Shown: in pieces, positions 6,940 through 13,960 of the stretch
How the letters are laid out: each line of letters begins with the position of its first letter
How positions within the stretch are numbered: the first letter of the stretch is position 1
Assembly: GCA_002338505.1 (NCBI GenBank)
Contig: DDIK01000207.1
Span: forward strand, 1 to 18,756
Source of the DNA: Bacteriovorax sp. UBA1852
Lineage (GTDB): Bacteria > Bdellovibrionota > Bacteriovoracia > Bacteriovoracales > Bacteriovoracaceae
Direction: 5' to 3'
DNA: 18,756 nt
The notes under the pieces: generated by a model
Databases searched by the model: none
What the model was told of the DNA's origin: nothing
What the model saw: only the letters and a program-made list of their open reading frames with translations
Program-made: the position numbers and the translations under genes

Positions 6940-8178
6940 TTAACTCTTTTTAATAGAGAGAATACCTAGGTTTCTCGGTGATAGTTGAGAGTGAAAGTAT
7001 CTCTTTAATGTTGCTTCTTGACCATTTTCATTCAGATAGATCACCCGATCAAGTAAAATATGTAACTCGAGTAATCTTCCGAGCTGCCATCTCAAGATAT
7101 TAGCATAGAACATATCAAGTAAGTACTCGCGTTTTGTTTCAAAGAAATTATCAATTTCACTTACACATATTTCATGTTCAATCTCTAATTCATTTAGCTT
7201 ATGTGTGATATATGATGAAAAGCCATTACTGTAATAGCGCTTGTGGGAGTCCCCAACAGCATAGATGTCATCTCGCTTTAATACTTCTCTGAGGAATATA
7301 TGAAGCCCATAGCGAAAGAGTTTCACGGTTCTTTTAAATTTGAATGCCTCAAAGTCCATTGAATCATGTCCTCTCGCCGCTAGGGTTAGGGCGTAGGGGG
7401 AGTAATTGACGGGAGACTCATTTGCTTTTTTACTGAGATTTACATCTGATCGTGGATCTAGTCTGTTATAGCAACATCCAAAATTAAGAATTCCACAAGT
7501 GTCTTCTTGTAGGTGAATATTAAGATGGTGCTTGGCCAAAGGCCCACACGTATGAAGTCCTATGCTAAATGAATCTCTACTAAATATTTTCTTGTTCAGT
7601 GCTTCTTCAAGATTTTTTGAAAAGTCATGATTAACAAATTCAACTTGATTAGCACCTTTAGGAAGTGGAAACTTTTCTAGTCGCTTTTTTCCAATTTCTT
7701 GAAATTGCTCATCGATATCTAGACTTGTACATGGAATACTATGATAGTGTGCCAATGTACGAGAGAGATGGCCCACACCTCCTCCTATATCAACGATCTT
7801 ATTAAAAGGTACTTTCTCTTTTAAGTTTTGTATTTGGTCGATGATGACTTGGATCTCATGAACTTTCTTTTCTTTTACTTTAAAAAATGCCCATGAAGGA
7901 TAATCTCTATGCTCTGGTATTTCTATATAGTCAATATTTGAATACTCTTTTATCGTATCGAGGTATTCTTTAAATTCGTTATCCTGTACTGAATGACTCT
8001 GACAATTTATATCGATTTCATAGAGCTCTTCATCTGACTTGTTTCTAAGCTCATCTAGCCAGCTCTTAGGATACGGGGCAAGATGTTGTGGATATGTCTC
8101 GAGTATTTCATAGCGCCATATATCTTCATGAATATGTAAAAAGCTTGTAATCTTCTCAAATCGTAAAAAATCATTCAT
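6940..8178 (-). CDS. SAM-dependent methyltransferase, METTL25/RRNAD1-like (Methyltransf_32 type)
   Basis: 412 residues. A Rossmann methyltransferase core starts around residue 125: motif I IVDIGGGVGHLSR (~128-140), an acidic loop SLDID (~152-156), then LHTCGPLA (~208-215) and NFGCCYNRL (~232-240). The paired HTCG and GCCY motifs, followed by a P-x-S/Y-rich loop and a helical RYGLHIFLREV segment (~279-289), are those of the eukaryotic METTL25/RRNAD1 family rather than of common bacterial methyltransferases. Residues 1-120 form an all-helical N-terminal domain, as in that family. The methyl acceptor is not known. The gene is the first of a two-gene unit with the SDR and diverges from murD across 35 bp. 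The ribosome binding site is weak (AGAAG, ~6 nt before ATG). I am confident of the fold, moderately so of the subfamily. Confidence 0.78.
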   Translation of the reverse strand: MNDFLRFEKITSFLHIHEDIWRYEILETYPQHLAPYPKSWLDELRNKSDEELYEIDINCQSHSVQDNEFKEYLDTIKEYSNIDYIEIPEHRDYPSWAFFKVKEKKVHEIQVIIDQIQNLKEKVPFNKIVDIGGGVGHLSRTLAHYHSIPCTSLDIDEQFQEIGKKRLEKFPLPKGANQVEFVNHDFSKNLEEALNKKIFSRDSFSIGLHTCGPLAKHHLNIHLQEDTCGILNFGCCYNRLDPRSDVNLSKKANESPVNYSPYALTLAARGHDSMDFEAFKFKRTVKLFRYGLHIFLREVLKRDDIYAVGDSHKRYYSNGFSSYITHKLNELEIEHEICVSEIDNFFETKREYLLDMFYANILRWQLGRLLELHILLDRVIYLNENGQEATLKRYFHSQLSPRNLGILSIKKS

Positions 8179-8186
8179 GATATACT
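8178..8186 (+). promoter_or_regulatory. Candidate extended -10 element for murD
   Basis: TGATATACT (8178-8186) fits the extended -10 form TG-n-TATAAT with one mismatch. No good -35 is found 17 bp upstream, which extended -10 promoters tolerate. Start would be near 8193, leaving ~20 nt before the murD ATG with no evident Shine-Dalgarno. The element begins at the first base of the divergent methyltransferase start codon. Confidence 0.3.
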
Positions 8187-8213
8187 TCTATCAATTTTTA
8201 CAAAAGTCGTGCA

Positions 8214-9548
8214 ATGAAAGATTTTAAGAAAGTTATAATTATAGGTTTAGGAGTCTCAGGTCGTTCGGCCTTACGTCTTATGTCTTCTTTAAATAAAGAG
8301 ATCGTTATCGTGAATAAAGGACAAGTCTCACATATTGAAACTTTGATCCAAAATGACTTAGGTCCAGAATTCACAAATTATGAAATCGTTTTAGATGAAA
8401 AAGGTGCAACTCTAGAGCATCACGGCGATGCTGATTTTATTATCTTGTCTCCAGGTATCCCGCGCGATCATGCTCTTTTAAATGAGATTGACCTACCTAT
8501 ATATAATGAGGTTGAAGTGGCCTCTTGGTACATCGATGAACCTATAATCGCAATAACCGGAACAAACGGCAAGACTACTACTGTGAGCTTTTTAAGTGAA
8601 TGTTTTAAACACAGTAAATATTCTTGCTTCACGGGAGGAAATATAGGATTTGGACTATGTGACTATGTTCTTTCAAAGAATGCAGATAGCTTTAAAAAGT
8701 GCGACTTTATTTTACTAGAGCTTTCTAGTTTTCAGCTTGAATCAATTAAGTCTTTTCGTTCACAAGTTGCTGCAGTTTTAAATATCACCTTTTCCCATGG
8801 TGAAAGGTATCAAAACTTATCTGATTACGCTCTTGCCAAAGGTGAAATATTTAAAAATACAGAGCTTGGAGTATTCCCTAAGGGACTCTGGGAGAGTCTC
8901 GGTGTAAAGTGTCCTTACAACCCAACATTTCAAATATTAGATATATCCGATTCTCAACTTATAAAGAATGAATTAAATGATCTCCATGAAGGCCTCGTTG
9001 ATGGTCTTCATATCCACGGAGCACATAATCTTTATAATCTTTATTTCGCAAAGAAAATTTTAGAATATTTAGAAATTGACCTTGATTGCTTTAAAAAGGC
9101 TTGTGATACCTTCAAAGGTGTCGAATATCGTTTTCAATATTTAGGTAATATTAATAATATTCATATTTATAATGATGCAAAGAGTACGAATTGGCAGGCC
9201 ACGGAAACTGCTTTAAATGCAATTGATAGTGATATGAATGTTTATTCTATTATTGGTGGTAGCTTACGTGGTGAAAACGATTATTCAGAAGATTTTTTCA
9301 AAAACTATCAAGAAAAGGTAACGACTTTCATACTTACCGGTGAGTCCGGCCATTATATAAAAGAGCAACTAGAAAATAGTCTCTGTGATATAAATTATAT
9401 ATATCTTGAAAATTTAAGAGAAATAAAGAAGTTTCTTGATAGTGAAGTTAGTAGTGGAGTACTTGTGTATTCCCCAGCTTTTCCATCATTTGATCAATTT
9501 AAAAATTACATAGAGAGAGGTGATTCATTCACTAAGATTTTCACTTAA
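8214..9548 (+). CDS. murD: UDP-N-acetylmuramoyl-L-alanine--D-glutamate ligase
   Basis: Adds D-glutamate to UDP-MurNAc-L-Ala in the cytoplasmic stage of peptidoglycan synthesis, using ATP. 444 residues, normal length. Domain 1 begins with GLGVSGRSAL (~11-20). Domain 2 carries the P-loop GTNGKTTT (116-123), LELSSFQLE (168-176; Mg-binding Glu), His195 in SHGERY and Lys209 in YALAKGEIF, the position of the carbamylated lysine. Domain 3 has NDAKSTN (320-326) and SPAFPSFDQFKNYIERG near the C-terminus, the form typical of MurD. Small departures: SHGERY where DHLDRY is usual, and YRFQ where HRxE is usual. It is isolated from any division/cell-wall cluster and from its Mur partners. No clear Shine-Dalgarno precedes the ATG. 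Confidence 0.95.
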   Translation: MKDFKKVIIIGLGVSGRSALRLMSSLNKEIVIVNKGQVSHIETLIQNDLGPEFTNYEIVLDEKGATLEHHGDADFIILSPGIPRDHALLNEIDLPIYNEVEVASWYIDEPIIAITGTNGKTTTVSFLSECFKHSKYSCFTGGNIGFGLCDYVLSKNADSFKKCDFILLELSSFQLESIKSFRSQVAAVLNITFSHGERYQNLSDYALAKGEIFKNTELGVFPKGLWESLGVKCPYNPTFQILDISDSQLIKNELNDLHEGLVDGLHIHGAHNLYNLYFAKKILEYLEIDLDCFKKACDTFKGVEYRFQYLGNINNIHIYNDAKSTNWQATETALNAIDSDMNVYSIIGGSLRGENDYSEDFFKNYQEKVTTFILTGESGHYIKEQLENSLCDINYIYLENLREIKKFLDSEVSSGVLVYSPAFPSFDQFKNYIERGDSFTKIFT

Positions 9549-9553
9549 CATAT

Positions 9554-9771
9554 GTGACTTTAGGCTCATTATTATTTTTTACTTTATCTCTAACAACATC
9601 AGCAACTGCTATCTTAAAGATAAAAAGGCCTATAATAGTAACGATAATTGTGTTGAAATTAATCTTCATAACAAACTTATCGTAACACTTTGGAATTACT
9701 TTAGCTCTTATTCAAAATCTTTTAAATTCAGTTATTTACAAAACTTTAATCTATTTGAAGAAAGCTTGTGA
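9554..9771 (+). pseudogene. Possible small exported protein split by a frameshift
   Basis: From a GTG at 9554 one frame encodes a signal-peptide-like start (TLGSLLFFTLSLTTSATA) and then loses protein-like character, stopping at a TAA near 9680. A second frame (open from 9520, inside the murD end, to TGA at 9771) has coding-like content only in its later part: CYLKDKKAYNSNDNC and then about 40 mixed residues to the stop. Joining the first part to the second near 9610-9615 would give a ~70-residue exported protein with a Cys close to the cleavage site. No ribosome binding site is visible before the GTG. Alternatives: an intact 83-aa gene starting at 9520 in overlap with murD, or no gene at all. 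Confidence 0.22.
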
Positions 9772-9773
9772 AA

Positions 9774-10559
9774 TTAGTGCCTTATGGCCCTTTTGATGAA
9801 TGAATTCATGACAAGAAATAAGGCTAATAATGAGAAGAATCCTTTTAATAATCGATTTATATCCCCATTATCAGACTTTATAATGGCACCACATAGGGCA
9901 CCAGCTCCATGTTCTTTTGGGTAGAGAAATGTGGCCCCATCAAAGTCGTCTTGGCCTAGACTTTCTCTACTTGAAAAGTTTTGCGCATACATTAATGAGT
10001 CAATGAACTCAGAGTGACCTAGTCCAAATGCATGGCCTATTTCATGAGCGAGAATAGCGATCTTCGAGTCTCTCGATTGATTACTAAAGCTACTTCCATC
10101 TCTTGCATTAAATGCTACGACTGAGCCATTTATTGTACTACTTGTTACATTATTGGGTAGAGCAACTGCTAAGACACTATTTGTAGAAAATCCTTTTGAT
10201 GTTGAATTATCATTACAGATGACTAATATCCCCGAACTAACAGCAGGGATAGGTGTTGTACATTCCCCATCAGAAGACGTACAAATTTGATCAGTATAAA
10301 AGCTAGGGTCAATACTTACTAGAGAACCCTTTTCAAGTAAGAGTGAGCTTGTGGGGATAATATTCCAATAGCGCTCGATTGCTTCACCCACCATAGAAAG
10401 TATCTCGTCTGGGGTGTCTACAGCATCAGGGCATTGAGAGTTTCCAACATTAACTTTAATTGTAGGCTCACCAAATGTGGCAATCGCATTTCCAACCAAG
10501 GTAAAAGAAAGTGCACTCATATGATGGAAAGTGAGAGCGAGAACAAATAGCTTCTTCAT
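9774..10559 (-). CDS. Matrixin-like (metzincin) zinc metalloprotease, exported, with C-terminal hydrophobic tail
   Basis: 261 residues. A signal peptide is seen at 1-17. The zinc motif HEIGHAFGLGH (172-182) gives three His ligands and the catalytic Glu173, and SLMYA (~188-192) provides the Met-turn, as in M10/matrixin proteases. The domain has two likely disulfide pairs (Cys43, 93, 100, 115). There is no clear pro-domain with a cysteine switch. After the protease domain comes GAGALCGAI (~218-226), a short linker, one hydrophobic helix (~240-253) and a basic end (KRAIRH). That tripartite end resembles C-terminal sorting/anchoring tails; this is inference. The start overlaps the stop of the upstream beta-barrel gene by one base (TAATG), so the two are translationally coupled and probably act at the same place in the envelope. 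Target unknown. Confidence 0.8.
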   Translation of the reverse strand: MKKLFVLALTFHHMSALSFTLVGNAIATFGEPTIKVNVGNSQCPDAVDTPDEILSMVGEAIERYWNIIPTSSLLLEKGSLVSIDPSFYTDQICTSSDGECTTPIPAVSSGILVICNDNSTSKGFSTNSVLAVALPNNVTSSTINGSVVAFNARDGSSFSNQSRDSKIAILAHEIGHAFGLGHSEFIDSLMYAQNFSSRESLGQDDFDGATFLYPKEHGAGALCGAIIKSDNGDINRLLKGFFSLLALFLVMNSFIKRAIRH

Positions 10560-11176
10560 TACAGTTGTCCTAATTTATAGTTAAGAGAAAGAAAGATATT
10601 TTGGCTTCTTTCTAGACTGTCTTCAATGTTTAGAAAGTTCATTTGGATGTTTAAAAATAAGTTCTTGTATCCATTGAAATAACCTGGGTATATATTTAAG
10701 CTAGCTAGTATAACATTATTTGTTGCTACAATAGCCCCTTCTGGTGTTTGAAATACCGTTGAAGGATTGTTTCCATTTTGTAGTGTTTTAGTCGATCCAT
10801 CGACAGATAGTCTTGTAAAATAAAAACCAAATCCAACCTGTGGCTCGAAAAGACCTAATCTCTTTCCAAGTAGAAAGTTAAGCCAGTAATTCCATTTCGT
10901 CACAGAACTATCTTGGCTTGAACTCGGTATAGAGGAACCAAGTTGAATTTCATAGTCTGGTCCAAATACTAAGCTTCCGTGCATACTTGTTTTAAAGAAA
11001 ATATCTGCGGAGAAGTCTTCAGTTTCACTATTTACAGAGTCTTCCTTTTGAATATCAGCAGAGAGCTCGCCATAGCCACCAATTCCAAGCGAGAAGTCGT
11101 CATAAAAGGCATAAGAATTATTTAATAGGAGAGTGATTCCTACGGCTATTGCATATAAATGATTTTTCATGAGCAT
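10559..11176 (-). CDS. Predicted outer-membrane beta-barrel-like protein, unrecognised family
   Basis: 205 residues. MLMKNHLYAIAVGITLLLNNSYA is a signal peptide with likely cleavage near residue 23. The mature part shows repeated amphipathic, alternating strands bounded by aromatic residues (for example FSLGIGGYGELSAD, WLNFLLGKRLGL, PQVGFGFYFTRLSV, LFLNIQMNFLNI, NIFLSLNYKL), consistent with a small barrel of about 8-10 strands; the last strand lacks the usual terminal Phe. I recognise no named family. It is first in a two-gene unit; the metalloprotease ATG overlaps its stop. Two starts are possible (11176 or 11170); GAAAGA precedes the first. A promoter lies just upstream. Function is not assigned. 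Confidence 0.6.
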   Translation of the reverse strand: MLMKNHLYAIAVGITLLLNNSYAFYDDFSLGIGGYGELSADIQKEDSVNSETEDFSADIFFKTSMHGSLVFGPDYEIQLGSSIPSSSQDSSVTKWNYWLNFLLGKRLGLFEPQVGFGFYFTRLSVDGSTKTLQNGNNPSTVFQTPEGAIVATNNVILASLNIYPGYFNGYKNLFLNIQMNFLNIEDSLERSQNIFLSLNYKLGQL

Positions 11177-11189
11177 ATTCTTTCAACAT

Positions 11190-11217
11190 TTTATAGGTGT
11201 GGCAATCTAATTGATAA
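11190..11217 (-). promoter_or_regulatory. Candidate promoter of the beta-barrel/metalloprotease unit
   Basis: Minus-strand TTATCA (11212-11217) and TATAAA (11190-11195) with 16-bp spacing, about 14 bp before the first possible ATG. It lies in the 114-bp divergent region shared with serC. Confidence 0.4.
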
Positions 11218-11290
11218 AGATGTTCCTTTTTTTTTAGTTAATTATTGATTAAAATATGGGCATCGTACTGTATGTAATAAAGGATATAAT

Positions 11291-12403
11291 ATGTTTGAAA
11301 ATTTCAAAGTCCCAGATGATTTAAGACCAAGTGACCCGAGGTTTGGCTCAGGGCCCTCTCTTGTTCCTGTCTCTTTCTTAGATAAGTTGGCTGAAACGAA
11401 GACTGAACTTCTTGGAACTAGTCATCGTAAGCCGGCAGTAAAAAATCTTTTTAAAGAGATGCAAGAAGGCCTTAGAGAGTATTTTAAAGTACCAAGTGAT
11501 TATGAAGTTGTTGTCGGCAATGGTGGTGCAACTTTTCTCTTTGATATGATTGGCCTAGGTCTCGTAAGAAAGAAAAGTGTACATTATACATGCGGCGAGT
11601 TTTCTTCAAAATGGTTTAAATCCCACGATGTTATCCCATGGGTCACGGCCGAGAATATTGCAAGTGATTATGGGCAAGGTGTTGCTCCTAAAGACCACGA
11701 TGATGCAGATATGATTTGCGTGACATTGAATGAAACGTCAACGGGCGTTCATTTGCCTACAATGCCTGCTGTTGATGGTGACACAATTCTTGCTGTTGAT
11801 GCAACCAGTGGCGGTGGTCAATGTCCATGTGATGTTTCAAAAACAGATATCTATTTCTTCTCTCCGCAAAAAGTCTTTGCCTCAGAAGGTGGATTCTTTG
11901 TTGCGATTATGTCGCCTAAGGCGCTTAAAAGAGCTGAGGAAATTAATTCAACAGATCGTTATATTCCGCCAATTATGAATTGGAAAACAGCTATTGATAA
12001 CTCAGTAAAAAATCAAACCTATAATACCCCAAGTATTTCGACAGTCTTCTTTCTTAATGAGCAAGTTAAACTAATGAATGAACTTGGTTATGATAAAGTT
12101 CAAGAACTAGCAAAAGAAAAAGCTGACTTTATCTATTCTTGGGCAAATGAAAAAGATTATCTAAGTCCGTATGTCTCTGATGAGAATGCTAGATCGTGGG
12201 CCGTAGCGACAATTGATGTTGATGATAAGTATCCAGCAGGTGATTTGATAAAAGTATTAGAAGAGCAAAAAGCCGTATATGGTATAGATGCTTATCGTAA
12301 ACTTGGAAGAAACCAGTTTAGAATAGCATTATTTCATAATATATCTTTTGATGATTTAAAGAAGCTGACTCAATTAATTGATCAGGCGTTCAAAGAAGCC
12401 TAA
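11291..12403 (+). CDS. serC: Phosphoserine aminotransferase, mycobacterial/actinobacterial type
   Basis: PLP-dependent class V aminotransferase converting 3-phosphohydroxypyruvate and glutamate to phosphoserine and 2-oxoglutarate, second step of serine synthesis; the family may also serve pyridoxine synthesis. 370 residues. Seen: RFGSGPS (17-23), GTSHR (42-46), GNGGAT (76-81, PLP phosphate region), GEFSSKW (102-108), NETSTGV (147-153), VDATSGGG (169-176) with the Asp that pairs with the PLP nitrogen, SPQKVFASEGG (191-201) with PLP-binding Lys194, and NQTYNTP (241-247). This wording is that of the actinobacterial SerC form, not the E. coli form. Strong ribosome binding site AAAGGA (11279-11284), 6 nt before ATG. 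It is a single gene ending in a GC-rich hairpin; no serA or serB is adjacent. Confidence 0.9.
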   Translation: MFENFKVPDDLRPSDPRFGSGPSLVPVSFLDKLAETKTELLGTSHRKPAVKNLFKEMQEGLREYFKVPSDYEVVVGNGGATFLFDMIGLGLVRKKSVHYTCGEFSSKWFKSHDVIPWVTAENIASDYGQGVAPKDHDDADMICVTLNETSTGVHLPTMPAVDGDTILAVDATSGGGQCPCDVSKTDIYFFSPQKVFASEGGFFVAIMSPKALKRAEEINSTDRYIPPIMNWKTAIDNSVKNQTYNTPSISTVFFLNEQVKLMNELGYDKVQELAKEKADFIYSWANEKDYLSPYVSDENARSWAVATIDVDDKYPAGDLIKVLEEQKAVYGIDAYRKLGRNQFRIALFHNISFDDLKKLTQLIDQAFKEA

Positions 12404-12412
12404 ATGTTATAC

Positions 12413-12450
12413 AAGGCCGCACTTATTGTGCGGCCTTAGTTTTAAAGTTT
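12413..12450 (+). terminator. Rho-independent terminator of serC, overlapping the ccsA 3' end
   Basis: AAGGCCGCAC (12413-12422) pairs perfectly with GTGCGGCCTT (12428-12437) around a 5-nt loop, followed by AGTTTTAAAGTTTTT. It begins 9 bp after the serC stop. On the other strand the right arm encodes the last codons of ccsA (Lys-Ala-Ala, with part of Gln) and the TAA stop lies in the loop, so the same hairpin forms at the ccsA mRNA end, where the following bases are less T-rich. Confidence 0.8.
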
Positions 12451-13946
12451 TTAATTGTGATCAGTAATATCAAAGTTTGAATTCCAAAGAATGAACCAAG
12501 AAAAATTGCTCCACCTTCACTAAAGCCATAACTATGTAATCCACTAGCTAAAATATAGTTAACTCCAAACCACGCCATCATAACACTCATAAAGGCCCCA
12601 GCGACAAGATGTGAGAAGTGTTGCGTCTTTATCCAATTTGTATACTTTCCATGTAAAATGGCCATATATAGACAAAGGACAATTAGTGACCAAGTCTCTT
12701 TTGGATCCCATCCCCAGAATCTTCCCCACGAATAATCTGCCCAGACGCCGCCAAGTATGATTCCAGCAGCTAACATGACTATTCCATATTTTAAACTAGT
12801 ATAGATTACATCGTTGTAATAATTCTCATCTTTAATCGAAAGTTTTGAAAAGAATTTTTTGACAATAATTGTGTTCGCAAGAATCCAACTTAGAGCGAGC
12901 GCACCGTAGGAGAGAATAATAGTAGTAACATGAGTGCTGAGCCAAAAATTATCTCTAAGCACTGGAACGAGAGGAGATATATTTGGATTTAGCATTCCAT
13001 AGGCAAAGTTAATCATCATCAGAGAGCAAAAATTATATGCCAGCCCCATGTAGACAAAGACTTTTTCTTTCTTGAAATGTCCTATGATCATCGCAATAAC
13101 AAGGGCCCCATAGCCTGAGAATAAAACTGTTTCATACATATTAGTAATAGGTGCCCTTCCTGATATTATCACTCTTAGTGTGAGATATACAGTTTGAACG
13201 ATGACGGTTATCACGCTAAAGCTTAGCGCTATTTTAAAGTTCTTAAAGAGGACAAGAGATGCTAGAGCAATCAGACATAGGATCATTGAAATAAGAGGTA
13301 GCCTCATTTTATGAAAAATATATTCAGTCTGATAAGTGAGATCCCCTGCGGCGTCAAATTCTCTTTTTGACTCTAAGAGACTTTTCACGAAAGGGTTTTC
13401 TTTTGAGTCTCTTGAAAGCGCCATAATTTTTTCTTTAGTGAAGAATTGATTAATTGGCACCCACGATATCTCCCCGCCGTTATTCTGTGGAACCATCCAA
13501 TTGTTACCACGGGCAATGTCTTTGTAGAGGTTTATTTTACTAAGCATTTTACTTAGATCTTTCTTATAACCACTTTGAAATTTCTCAGTATTATGGGCAA
13601 CACGAATCTCTCTTTCTTTTTCGATAAGATCTGTGAATCTAATCTGATTAACATCCCCTAAAAGTTTCTGTGTATTCTTGTGTTCAACAGGTGTCGTCAG
13701 TTTAAAGTCAATGGGGAGTCCAAAGCTACTCGCAGAGAGAAGGCAATAAGTCATATAAGTGTTATTGCCGCTATTTTTTGACTTTCCAGTTAAGTGCTTA
13801 ATAACCTCTTGGGCGTGAACAACTACTGGCTTGAGTCTTCCCCCCTGAAGTATAGGATTCTTTTCGAGAATAGGGTCACAGAAGTACGAGTCCTGGGCCA
13901 TTGTTGAAAATAGTAAAGTAGTTATTATCAATATTTTATAGAGCAT
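12423..13946 (-). CDS. ccsA: System II cytochrome c maturation protein, CcsA/ResC-like, with N-terminal exported domain
   Basis: Heme-handling half of the system II cytochrome c synthase; with the ResB-like protein it carries heme across the membrane and attaches it to apocytochromes c. 507 residues, longer than minimal CcsA (~320). Residues 1-18 look like a signal peptide; ~19-215 is a soluble, probably periplasmic domain that starts with a GGRLKPV segment seen in CcsA-like proteins with such extensions; ~217 onward holds about nine membrane helices. The heme-binding WWD segment is GGVWADYSWGRFWGWDPKE (~400-420). Likely axial histidines are in WLSTHVTT and GLHSYGF on either side. The ribosome binding site AGGGG is 5 nt before the ATG. 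The gene begins 14 bp after the ResB-like stop, so the two are in one operon. Confidence 0.9.
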   Translation of the reverse strand: MLYKILIITTLLFSTMAQDSYFCDPILEKNPILQGGRLKPVVVHAQEVIKHLTGKSKNSGNNTYMTYCLLSASSFGLPIDFKLTTPVEHKNTQKLLGDVNQIRFTDLIEKEREIRVAHNTEKFQSGYKKDLSKMLSKINLYKDIARGNNWMVPQNNGGEISWVPINQFFTKEKIMALSRDSKENPFVKSLLESKREFDAAGDLTYQTEYIFHKMRLPLISMILCLIALASLVLFKNFKIALSFSVITVIVQTVYLTLRVIISGRAPITNMYETVLFSGYGALVIAMIIGHFKKEKVFVYMGLAYNFCSLMMINFAYGMLNPNISPLVPVLRDNFWLSTHVTTIILSYGALALSWILANTIIVKKFFSKLSIKDENYYNDVIYTSLKYGIVMLAAGIILGGVWADYSWGRFWGWDPKETWSLIVLCLYMAILHGKYTNWIKTQHFSHLVAGAFMSVMMAWFGVNYILASGLHSYGFSEGGAIFLGSFFGIQTLILLITIKNFKTKAAQ

Positions 13947-13960
13947 TTCTTCCCCTGATA

